A stretch of DNA of 22,335 bases from DATDXN01 sp035289305 (lineage in GTDB: Bacteria > Patescibacteriota > Microgenomatia > UBA1406 > HO2-37-13b), in contig DATDXN010000019.1 of the NCBI GenBank assembly GCA_035289305.1, positions 1 through 22,335 of the forward strand. Direction: 5' to 3'. Below the pieces are notes generated by a model. The model saw only the letters and a program-made list of their open reading frames with translations, was not told where the DNA came from and did not search any database. Both the position numbers and the translations under genes were made by a program. Positions 7,155-13,656 of this stretch are shown one piece after another. Within the stretch, counting starts at the first letter, position 1; each line of letters opens with the position of its first letter.

Positions 7155-8338
7155 ATGTTTGCTTTTTCAAGCTCACGAATAATACGTACCACAGTCAGCA
7201 CTCCGGGCCGCCCATCAACTTTCGGAGTCAGATCCTTTTTTTTATCTTTAGAATACATGATATACATTTTTGCATGTCTTTCGTCAAAGAAGTTTAAAAC
7301 ATATGGATGATCCTCTCCTTCAAAATAAGGTGGACAACCAGCGTATGGAGATCTCCTGATACCTGGGTTTTTGTCACAATTTTTGTTACCCATACCATTA
7401 TATCGAGAGAGCGCTTTTGCCACGTGTTCGAAGTTATCCAAGTTGCCCTTAGTTCCTCTCCTAAGCCACGCCCCGGCATAAATTGCGCTGTCTAATAGCG
7501 TTGCAAAGCCACACTGTAACTCTCCTGTCCTAGTCCTACCCAACGGAATGGGATCGCCTGGTTCTTTTTTTGCACTGGTGCATTTGCGTGCACGCACTAC
7601 ATCTTGTTCAATTTGTCCAAGGGGCGTTCCACTTATTAGCGATCTCTTCTGGTCAAATGACCCCTCTCTGTAATGAATAGCAGCCAATATTTCCCATGGC
7701 ACGCCTGTCATTTGACCGGCCTGTTGGTATACTGCTTTATTTGCGAGGTAGCGGTCAAACTGCGAGGCAATCTCCTGCCGAGCGTGTTGCTGTTGTGGAA
7801 TCGCGGGAGGAAGTGATTCTGGAAGTGGATTGCCAAAAGTACTTCTATACGTAGTATTTGGCGCATATGCCACCCGGGGAGGAAGAGGAGGAAGGAGAAG
7901 AACAATACTTGTTCCATCGCTACCTGTTGATGCGGACGGTAGGCTTTGTGTTGTACTACCTCCTACTGGTTGTGGTTGAGGCTGCGTGTACGTCGAGGGA
8001 CCAAAGGATGGTATTTCAAATTTGAAAAGCTTTCCTGCTCCGCCCAAAAACAACACATCAATGATTTGCAAAATCAGAAAGGCCGATGCAAAAATCAATG
8101 TGCCAACTACTCCCCATCGAAGGGTTGCCTGCGCTTTTTTGAGCTTTTCGGGGTTTCCCCCTGATGTCAGATACCGCATGCCACCCACCACCATCATGAG
8201 AAAAAACCCGGTCATGATGAGAATGGATGAGTAAAAAAGCAAAATCTCAAAAACTACCTCGACGCATTTGAGAGTAGGCACCAGTTCTTTATCAACCATG
8301 ACCGAACACGCCGTCCATTTTCCTGAAAAGTCTGGCAT
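7151..8338 (-). CDS. VirB2/TrbC-like pilin fused to a lytic transglycosylase-like domain
   Basis: 395 aa. Residues about 28-98 contain two hydrophobic helices separated by MRYLTSGGNPEKLKKAQATL, the signature of the VirB2/TrbC-like pilins common in CPR genomes (helix, GG-x-x-YLTSGG-(D/N)P, helix). A Pro/Gln/Ser/Thr-rich linker (about 112-180) follows. The C-terminal half has MTGVPWEILAAIHYREGSF, with the Glu in the position of the catalytic acid of soluble lytic transglycosylases, and a later SRYNGMGN that fits the second motif. Such an enzyme would open peptidoglycan for a trans-envelope channel. The gene sits 8 nt after trxB and overlaps the next gene. Four cysteines in the C-terminal half could pair, which fits the trxB neighbour. 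The domains are fairly sure; how the fusion works is unknown. Confidence 0.75.
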   Translation of the reverse strand: MPDFSGKWTACSVMVDKELVPTLKCVEVVFEILLFYSSILIMTGFFLMMVVGGMRYLTSGGNPEKLKKAQATLRWGVVGTLIFASAFLILQIIDVLFLGGAGKLFKFEIPSFGPSTYTQPQPQPVGGSTTQSLPSASTGSDGTSIVLLLPPLPPRVAYAPNTTYRSTFGNPLPESLPPAIPQQQHARQEIASQFDRYLANKAVYQQAGQMTGVPWEILAAIHYREGSFDQKRSLISGTPLGQIEQDVVRARKCTSAKKEPGDPIPLGRTRTGELQCGFATLLDSAIYAGAWLRRGTKGNLDNFEHVAKALSRYNGMGNKNCDKNPGIRRSPYAGCPPYFEGEDHPYVLNFFDERHAKMYIMYSKDKKKDLTPKVDGRPGVLTVVRIIRELEKANI

Positions 8339-8346
8339 ATGCTGTT

Positions 8347-9336
8347 TTAAAGAGAATGTTCTCTAAGATACCGCTCTATCTCAAGAGCCGCTGCAACTCC
8401 CATGCCTACTGCCGTTGCCGCCTGGCGAAAATAGGGATCAATCACATCTCCTGCGGCAAACACACCGGCAACTGAAGTAGCAAACTGATAGGTGAAATCA
8501 AATGGAGCAATTGGCGATAGACTCTGTTGTGCTCCTTTCCATGCAGCTACACCGCTTGTTATCACATATCCTTTTTCATCAAGCAAAATACCGGTATTTT
8601 TCAAAAAATCTGTTGTGGGCTTGTGGCCGATTGCGATAAAAAGACCGTCTAACTGTAAAACGTTAGACGTTAGACCTTGGACTTTGGACTGCAATTTCAC
8701 CCCTTCAACTTTGTTTTCTCCCAATACTTCTCCCACTTCATTATTCCATAAGACTTCGATTTTGGGATTTTTCAAAACGCGCTCCTGCATGATTTTGGAC
8801 GCTCGAAAACTATCTCTTCGATGAATGATGTATATTTTTTTTGCAAATTTGGCGAGGGTAAGCGCCTCCTCCATAGCCGTATCTCCTCCTCCCACCACCC
8901 CCACTGTTTTTTGTCTGAAAAAAAACCCATCGCAGGTGGCGCACGCGGAAACTCCTTTGCCGCGCAGACGCTCTTCTGATGGGAGATTGAGCCATATAGC
9001 ATCTGCGCCAGTTGCAATAAGTATCGAGTCTGTCTCATGTCTCTGCCCGTTTTCTACAATGACATGAAGCGTTTTCTCATGAGGTAAAATAGTTTTTACG
9101 TTTGCATTAATAAATCTGCTTCCAAATTTTTCCGCATGGTTCCTCATTCTCTCCACAAGCTCTGGACCCAGAATTGACTCAAATCCGGGGTAGTTTTCCA
9201 CTTCACTGGTGCGCGTGAGTTGCCCACCCGGCACAGAACCTGCGATAATAAGTGGCGAAAGATCAGCGCGGGCAAGATACAAAGATGCGGCAATCCCCGC
9301 AGGTCCGCCACCAATTACTACCACTTTTTCTTTCAT
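8347..9336 (-). CDS. trxB: Thioredoxin reductase
   Basis: 329 aa from the ATG at 9336. The frame extends to 9372, but the flavin-binding fold starts at KEKVVVIGGGPAGIAASLYL and a -10 element lies 7 nt before this ATG. It is an FAD- and NADPH-dependent disulfide reductase that recycles thioredoxin. Motifs: the FAD GGGPAG, GGQLTRTSEVENYPGF, the redox-active CATCDGFF, the NADPH GGGDTAMEEA with HRRDSFRA, and the C-terminal AAGDVIDPYFRQAATAVGMG. A loop of about 15 residues before LDGLFIAIGH is encoded by degenerate heptamers (8655-8689). It is the first gene of a likely operon with the pilin/transglycosylase fusion and the small anchored protein. Confidence 0.95.
   Translation of the reverse strand: MKEKVVVIGGGPAGIAASLYLARADLSPLIIAGSVPGGQLTRTSEVENYPGFESILGPELVERMRNHAEKFGSRFINANVKTILPHEKTLHVIVENGQRHETDSILIATGADAIWLNLPSEERLRGKGVSACATCDGFFFRQKTVGVVGGGDTAMEEALTLAKFAKKIYIIHRRDSFRASKIMQERVLKNPKIEVLWNNEVGEVLGENKVEGVKLQSKVQGLTSNVLQLDGLFIAIGHKPTTDFLKNTGILLDEKGYVITSGVAAWKGAQQSLSPIAPFDFTYQFATSVAGVFAAGDVIDPYFRQAATAVGMGVAAALEIERYLREHSL
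8655..8689. repeat. Five tandem degenerate heptamers inside trxB
   Basis: Plus-strand units GTAAAAC, GTTAGAC, GTTAGAC, CTTGGAC and TTTGGAC run head to tail, and an inverted copy (GTCTAAC, 8647-8653) precedes them. Because 7 is not a multiple of 3, three units give one seven-residue cycle, yet the reading frame stays open. The encoded loop (SKVQGLTSNV) is about as long as the matching loop in E. coli TrxB. Confidence 0.7.
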
Positions 9337-9343
9337 AAAATAC

Positions 9344-9372
9344 ATTGTAGAATAAGTAGGAGTTAAACTCAA
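9344..9372 (-). promoter_or_regulatory. Promoter of trxB (leaderless)
   Basis: On the minus strand, -35 TTGAGT (9372-9367), a 17-nt spacer and -10 TACAAT (9349-9344). The ATG begins 7 nt after the -10, so the transcript should start at or next to the start codon. Confidence 0.65.
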
Positions 9373-9384
9373 CCCCGATCAGAT

Positions 9385-9399
9385 CCCGATTAAATCGGG
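9385..9399. repeat. Hairpin between the divergent trxB and HIT genes
   Basis: CCCGAT-TAA-ATCGGG forms a 6-bp stem with a 3-nt loop. A further CCCCGAT at 9373-9379 can pair with the same right arm, so two alternative stems are possible. It lies 14 nt before the HIT start codon. There is no T-tract. Confidence 0.45.
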
Positions 9400-9413
9400 G
9401 CCAACGAACAAAT

Positions 9414-9800
9414 ATGGAAAAAGATTGCATATTCTGCCGCATTGTTCATAGAGAAATTCCTGCTTACAAAATATATGAAGACGGGCTTTTCTTCGGTTTT
9501 TTGGATATTAATCCTCGCGTTGTTGGTCACTCTCTTTTAATTCCCAAAAAACATTACCAATGGGTGTATGAAGTTCCGGAATTTAAACAATTTTGGGCAG
9601 CTGCCTTGACGATCACGCGCGCTATGCAAAAAACTCTCTCTCCAACATTTGTCACGTACGTCACGCACGGTCTTGAAGTGTCTCATGCTCACATTCATAT
9701 TCTTCCCCGAAAACATGAACGCGAATTCGTTCCCGCTCCCATCACTATCCCCAAAAAAAAGATGGAGGAAATAGCGCGCCTTATAGGATCAGCCGTATGA
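9414..9800 (+). CDS. HIT family nucleotide hydrolase
   Basis: 128 aa. It starts with the zinc-binding CIFCRIVHREIPAYKIYED segment and ends with VSHAHIHILPRK, the histidine triad whose middle His is the nucleophile on the alpha-phosphate. GHSLLIPKKHY is also typical. Members hydrolyse adenosine phosphoramidates or dinucleotides such as Ap4A; the exact substrate cannot be read from sequence. The next gene overlaps by 4 nt (ATGA at 9797-9800), so they form a two-gene operon. No Shine-Dalgarno is visible; a hairpin lies just upstream. Confidence 0.92.
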   Translation: MEKDCIFCRIVHREIPAYKIYEDGLFFGFLDINPRVVGHSLLIPKKHYQWVYEVPEFKQFWAAALTITRAMQKTLSPTFVTYVTHGLEVSHAHIHILPRKHEREFVPAPITIPKKKMEEIARLIGSAV

Positions 9801-10108
9801 ACCATTTTAAAACACGTGTCTTTCATCTTGTTGCCACAATTCCAAAAGGGAAAGTAACGACGTATGGCGCAATTGCTCATGCTCTTCAAATAAAAAGCCC
9901 GCGCGCCGTCGGCCGAGCACTTCATGCAAATAGAGATCCATACAAGACCCCGTGTCATCGAGTAGTTTTTTCCAATGGAACACTCGCCACAAATTATGCG
10001 TTTGGAGGAAGTATGCGTCAAAAGATGCGCCTTGAAAAAGAAGGAGTGCGTTTCCTCACAAAAAACCGAGTTTATGTGAAAAAATCACTGCACGTCTTCC
10101 CCCAGTAA
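9797..10108 (+). CDS. Methylated-DNA-cysteine methyltransferase family protein (single domain)
   Basis: 103 aa, covering only the C-terminal DNA-binding and active-site domain of the Ogt/MGMT family. Seen: IPKGKVTTYGAIAHAL, the SPRAVGRALHANRD helix-turn-helix with the Arg finger, and the active-site PCHRVV with the acceptor Cys retained, unlike alkyltransferase-like (ATL) proteins, where it is replaced. The usual GYAGG segment is altered to NYAFGG. It should remove or sense O6-alkylguanine. It is translationally coupled to the HIT gene, and its 3' end overlaps the convergent DUF4340 gene by 24 nt. Confidence 0.88.
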   Translation: MNHFKTRVFHLVATIPKGKVTTYGAIAHALQIKSPRAVGRALHANRDPYKTPCHRVVFSNGTLATNYAFGGSMRQKMRLEKEGVRFLTKNRVYVKKSLHVFPQ

Positions 10109-10957
10109 ATCCACTGCCTCTTTCTGAAGGGTTGACACAGAAACAACAGGCAATATATATATGAATTCACCCACTCCTTTCCAATAGTACGTATCTTTGT
10201 CTTTTTTATAAATAGATGCCTCTTTTTCCGTCTTTTCCTTGACGGTAAAGGTAAAAGCAAGGGGGAATTGAGCAAGATTGACAGTGTTTTGATCAACTAT
10301 ATCTTCGCCCTTTAACGTCGCCATATCATTGATGAAAAAATCCACACGATCGTTTTTTGCCTTTTTGTCTCCTATGTGCCACTCATTATTTTTTTTCGTC
10401 AAAACAAGCACTTTTTTACCCTCTTCGCGCTTTACCATCGAAACATTTTCTTCTTTTGTGATGAAATGCACGTTCAAATCACGAAAATCAGCAGGAGAAA
10501 AAATATTTGAAAGATCTTCCTGCGAGACGTATACATTTGGATCCTTATCAACCCTAAAGTAACTTCTCCCAAAAGCGTACTGCTTGCCAATATAGAGAGT
10601 CTTTCCCCCTATCTCAATTTTTCTTTTTCCGTCAACCTCAAAAATCGCATACTTTGAGCTATTGGACGATGCATACTCATCTTTTTTGAGTGAGACTACT
10701 GTGGAAATGATCCCGTCAATACGCACCTCATCTGCTGGAAAACTGTCCACCATCCATTTTCCCTCCAATTTCCCCACTGTTGTGCGTTTGCTTTCTTCCA
10801 CAAAAACAAGCGACGTAATAGCTTCTTTTTTGAGAGTGAGAGCTTGTTCTTTTTTTGCAGCAAAAAGAATCGGAAGTTTTTGTGCAAGAAAGTACAATAT
10901 GATCAAAACGCAGATTACAATGGCCAAAAAAAATAGTCTTTTCCCCGCATTTCTCAT
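10085..10957 (-). CDS. Membrane-anchored DUF4340 protein
   Basis: 290 aa from the ATG at 10957. The longer frame to 11002 is rejected because its first codons overlap the promoter -35. An N-terminal helix (residues about 7-25) anchors the protein. The rest is beta-rich with repeats of the DUF4340 type (PF14238): segments such as SLVFVEESKRTTVGKLEGKW, KIEIGGKTLYIGKQYAFG and YYWKGVGEFIYILP. Family members are envelope proteins often found near gliding or ABC-transport genes, with no established activity. Here it is monocistronic, has a TTGACA promoter with a palindrome, and converges with the alkyltransferase-family gene. Confidence 0.65.
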   Translation of the reverse strand: MRNAGKRLFFLAIVICVLIILYFLAQKLPILFAAKKEQALTLKKEAITSLVFVEESKRTTVGKLEGKWMVDSFPADEVRIDGIISTVVSLKKDEYASSNSSKYAIFEVDGKRKIEIGGKTLYIGKQYAFGRSYFRVDKDPNVYVSQEDLSNIFSPADFRDLNVHFITKEENVSMVKREEGKKVLVLTKKNNEWHIGDKKAKNDRVDFFINDMATLKGEDIVDQNTVNLAQFPLAFTFTVKEKTEKEASIYKKDKDTYYWKGVGEFIYILPVVSVSTLQKEAVDLLGEDVQ

Positions 10958-10974
10958 ATACTTTTTGCTCTTAC

Positions 10975-11002
10975 AATATAATATCATTGACAAGTATGTC
11001 AA
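10975..11002 (-). promoter_or_regulatory. Promoter of the DUF4340 gene overlapping a palindrome
   Basis: On the minus strand, perfect -35 TTGACA (11002-10997), 16-nt spacer and -10 TATATT (10980-10975). The -35 is one arm of TTGACA-TACT-TGTCAA (10987-11002), and the other arm offers a TTGACA on the plus strand toward the divergent gene at 11024. A dimeric repressor site here could control both genes. Confidence 0.6.
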
Positions 11003-11023
11003 GATAGGAGAAAATTATAGCAC

Positions 11024-11572
11024 ATGATCGAAGAAAAAAAATCAACTCCTCAAAATCCGCAGATCGTTTTTTCCTGGACCGCGCCACTTCGTGCCTACAA
11101 AAAGAGAGGTAAAGGCATTATTCGTTTTTATCTCGCGCTTTCGCTCCTTCTTGCCCTTATCGCATTTTTTTTCGGTGATAAGGTATTGATTCTTCCCATC
11201 GGAGCTATTATGTTTTTATTCTATGTCTTGACCACAACCTCGCCCACAGACACCACACATAAAATCACCACATTTGGGATAGAAATGACAGGAAATACTA
11301 TCCGCTGGGAATTGCTTTCACATTTTTACTTCATACGAAGATTTGATTATCAAGTACTCGTTTTAGTCGCTGTTGCGCCATTTTTTTATCATTTGTATCT
11401 GGTGATAAATGACGAAACGACGAAAAACAAACTCATTGAGATACTCTCACAACATCTCATTTATCAGGAACATCCGAGAAAAACGCTGACCGATCGCGCA
11501 GGTGAGTGGATCAGCCGCCTCATGCCCCAGGATGAGGAAGTCAAGAAAGAAGCGCCGCCAATCGGTCCTTGA
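11024..11572 (+). CDS. Two-helix membrane protein with possible PH-like domain
   Basis: 182 aa. A polar N-terminus (about 1-28, with WTAPLRAYKKRGKG) leads to two transmembrane helices (residues about 34-72). A compact domain follows, including KITTFGIEMTGNTIRWELLS and FDYQVLVLVA, which by strand pattern resembles bacterial PH-like domains that follow paired helices. The C-terminal tail is charged. It is divergent from the DUF4340 gene and has a weak AGGAG at 11006-11010, 13 nt before the start. Its 3' end overlaps the PIN gene by 32 nt. Because similar proteins often precede PrgI/VirB4 in CPR genomes, a link to that operon is possible but unproven. Confidence 0.6.
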   Translation: MIEEKKSTPQNPQIVFSWTAPLRAYKKRGKGIIRFYLALSLLLALIAFFFGDKVLILPIGAIMFLFYVLTTTSPTDTTHKITTFGIEMTGNTIRWELLSHFYFIRRFDYQVLVLVAVAPFFYHLYLVINDETTKNKLIEILSQHLIYQEHPRKTLTDRAGEWISRLMPQDEEVKKEAPPIGP

Positions 11573-12161
11573 AAAAAGTAGGAGACATCTCTTTTGCGCC
11601 AAAAATCCTCCCCCAGCGAAGCACTCCTTCATCCGATGAAACCAGAAAAGCATCAAGCTCGCGAGAAAGCACAATGAGATCAAGATCAGCAACACTGTCG
11701 AGAAAATTAAAACGCGTAGCTTGCCTATACCGTTCACGCAGTCCTTTTGTCACCTCGCCTATTGCTTGTTCAAATTCCTGCTTTTTGGCAAATTCTCTGC
11801 CAGTGGTTTTTTTGCCGGCCAACACCACCCCTTCTTCTGCGATCCGCAAACCTCGATATGAACGCGCCCTCATTTCCTCAACGAGCTGATAAAAAACATG
11901 AGCGGGAAAGTCTATGTCGCTAATATGAGGAGATTTGACTGACACAATGCTTAAAAATGCACGAATCAGTTCTTTTTTTTCAAAAAACCCGGCAAGTTCA
12001 TCAACCACGCGAGGAGGCATGAAAAACTCGGCGCGTTTCTTTTTTTTGAGCATATCTCCCATCTTCGTAAAACTCACCAAAACTTCCTCGGCGGTTTTGC
12101 CAAATCCCGACTTGATCTCAAGATTGATAAAAAAGTTGGTGTCAATCACAAATTTCTCCAT
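11541..12161 (-). CDS. PIN-domain RNA ligase partner protein
   Basis: 206 aa from the ATG at 12161. It starts EKFVIDTNFFINLEIKSGFG, the PIN-domain first strand with the catalytic Asp, and matches the UPF0278/PIN_5 family annotated as RNA ligase partner. Further support: MPPRVVDELAGFF, VADLDLIVLSRELDAFLVSSDEGVLRWGR (the Asp cluster of the active site) and a basic C-terminus. PIN domains cut RNA with a metal at an Asp cluster, and family members usually neighbour an ATP-dependent RNA ligase in archaea. No ligase is seen in this window. TATAAT ends 7 nt before the chosen ATG; the earlier ATG at 12170 lies within that -10. Confidence 0.78.
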   Translation of the reverse strand: MEKFVIDTNFFINLEIKSGFGKTAEEVLVSFTKMGDMLKKKKRAEFFMPPRVVDELAGFFEKKELIRAFLSIVSVKSPHISDIDFPAHVFYQLVEEMRARSYRGLRIAEEGVVLAGKKTTGREFAKKQEFEQAIGEVTKGLRERYRQATRFNFLDSVADLDLIVLSRELDAFLVSSDEGVLRWGRIFGAKEMSPTFFKDRLAALLS

Positions 12162-12164
12162 ACT

Positions 12165-12194
12165 TTGCATTATATCAAACCCATGACGTATACT
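12165..12194 (+). promoter_or_regulatory. Promoter of the PrgI-TraC-VirB4 operon
   Basis: -35 TTGCAT (12165-12170), 18-nt spacer and -10 TATACT (12189-12194). Transcription would begin near 12201, leaving about 5 nt before the ATG at 12206, hence a nearly leaderless mRNA. Confidence 0.55.
12169..12174 (-). promoter_or_regulatory. Extended -10 promoter of the PIN gene (leaderless)
   Basis: On the minus strand TGATATAAT forms an extended -10 with a perfect TATAAT (12174-12169). The ATG at 12161 follows 7 nt later. No good -35 is present, which is usual for extended -10 promoters. It overlaps the -35 of the divergent PrgI promoter, so the two directions may compete for polymerase. Confidence 0.6.
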
Positions 12195-12205
12195 TATTAA
12201 CAGAT

Positions 12206-12988
12206 ATGAATGAGCATCCTGTGCCCAGGCAAATCACCACCTTTGAGTTCAAACTCATCGGTTTTCTGACCCTGCGGCAGTTTATATTTCTTGCGCTTTT
12301 TGTCGGAGGAGGAGTGCTCGTGTATTATGGGGTTCCCATACCATACCTCAATATCGCAGTAGCCCTCTGCATGGGACTTATAGGAGTGGTATATGCTTTT
12401 TTAAAAATCAATGAACGCCCGATGGATGTCTGGGTTAGAAACTTTATAAAAAAACTTTTTACTCCCTCGCAGTTTTATTACATGAAAAAAAACGAGCCGC
12501 CATCATTTCTGACCGATATCCCCCCTCAACCGCAAGAAATTACCACTACTCAAATCATCGCCCGCAATAAACTCTCCTCATATCTGGAGAGTCAAAAAAA
12601 GGCGGAAAAACAACCGCGGCCCACCCTCAAACAAACAACGACCTTAAGGCAAAGTGGAGAACCCCCCAAAAAAAATAAAACCGATGAAATAAAACAAACA
12701 CCTACGACAAACGCACCCTCACAACCGTTTTTGTTTGGCACCGTCAGAAACAGCAAACACGTCGCTCTTCCCAATATATTGGTCTATATAAAAACAACAT
12801 CAGGCACTGTCCGGCTTTTGAAAACCAACGTCCACGGTGTTTTTGCAACGTTTCACACGCTCGCCACAGGAGAATACAGCCTTGAGGCAAAAGATCCAAA
12901 AGGAGTGTATTTTTTTGATACAATGGATATCAAGATTGACGACCAACCTCAAAAACCCCTTGATATTGTCTCAAAAGAGCTTATATGA
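12206..12988 (+). CDS. PrgI family protein with C-terminal carboxypeptidase-regulatory-like domain
   Basis: 260 aa. Residues 1-95 match PrgI: VPRQITTFEFKLIGFLTLRQ, two adjacent transmembrane helices (about 25-66), NERPMDVWVRNF and a short FTPSQFYYMKK. PrgI is the small inner-membrane component of type IV secretion systems of Gram-positive type (VirB3 counterpart). A Lys/Thr/Pro-rich linker (about 100-170) follows. The last 85 residues (FLFGTVRNSKHVALPNILVY, and LLKTNVHGVFATFHTLATGE) form a beta-sandwich like carboxypeptidase regulatory domains, which bind or brace proteins. The next gene overlaps by 4 nt (ATGA), so it leads a three-gene operon. Confidence 0.82.
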   Translation: MNEHPVPRQITTFEFKLIGFLTLRQFIFLALFVGGGVLVYYGVPIPYLNIAVALCMGLIGVVYAFLKINERPMDVWVRNFIKKLFTPSQFYYMKKNEPPSFLTDIPPQPQEITTTQIIARNKLSSYLESQKKAEKQPRPTLKQTTTLRQSGEPPKKNKTDEIKQTPTTNAPSQPFLFGTVRNSKHVALPNILVYIKTTSGTVRLLKTNVHGVFATFHTLATGEYSLEAKDPKGVYFFDTMDIKIDDQPQKPLDIVSKELI

Positions 12989-13650
12989 AAACAAAAAAAC
13001 CTACCTCTCCACAAAAGGGATCAACGCAAGATTTTATAGAAATAGATGATGTAAAAGATGATATTGTGATCCTTAAGGGAGGAGGAGCTTGCGTCATTAT
13101 TCAGTCAGGTACTGTCAACTTCGGCCTGCTTTCTGAAGATGAACAAATCGCCATGATCACTTCGTATGCGTCGCTTCTCAACTCTCTTTCTTTTCCCGTT
13201 CAAATCGCGATCGTTTCCCGCAAAATGGATATCTCATCATATATGGAATTTATAGAGGGGAAAATACAATCCCAAAAAGGTGGCGATTTTGAACAGCCGC
13301 TCACACACTACAGAGAATTTATCAAAAACCTCGTCAAGAAAAACGAGATACTCGAGAAAAAATTCTATTTTGTCATTCCTTTTTCATCTTTTGAATTGGG
13401 ACCGACTGGAGGACGCATGCGAAACTACTCCAGAGAATATATAAGCGCGCGGGCAAAAACATCTCTCTATCCCAAAAGAGACCATTTGATACGACTTCTC
13501 AAAAAAACAGGCATTTCGGGTAAAGTGCTTGGCGAACAAGAAATTATTGAGCTTTTTTATAATCTTTACAACCCATCAGCTGTTGGAAGAAAACTTGAGA
13601 GTGTTTCTCATTATAAAACGCTTGTTCACGTAGCGGAGCAAAACCGATGA
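12985..13650 (+). CDS. TraC/VirB4 N-terminal-like protein
   Basis: 221 aa. It starts with a basic low-complexity stretch, then QDFIEIDDVKDDIVILKGGG and CVIIQSGTVNFGLLSEDEQI, typical of the TraC-like domain that in many systems is the N-terminal part of the VirB4 ATPase. The rest includes LNSLSFPVQIAIVSRKMDIS and FYFVIPFSSFELGP. There is no Walker motif. It couples to PrgI by a 4-nt overlap and lies 6 nt before the VirB4 ATPase. Thus the VirB4 function is split over two polypeptides, a common CPR arrangement. It probably binds the ATPase and the membrane channel. Confidence 0.8.
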   Translation: MKTKKPTSPQKGSTQDFIEIDDVKDDIVILKGGGACVIIQSGTVNFGLLSEDEQIAMITSYASLLNSLSFPVQIAIVSRKMDISSYMEFIEGKIQSQKGGDFEQPLTHYREFIKNLVKKNEILEKKFYFVIPFSSFELGPTGGRMRNYSREYISARAKTSLYPKRDHLIRLLKKTGISGKVLGEQEIIELFYNLYNPSAVGRKLESVSHYKTLVHVAEQNR

Positions 13651-13656
13651 AAACAT

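Noticed and set aside
8655..8689. CRISPR-like array
   Set aside because: The units are 7 nt without spacers and lie inside trxB, so this is a short tandem repeat.
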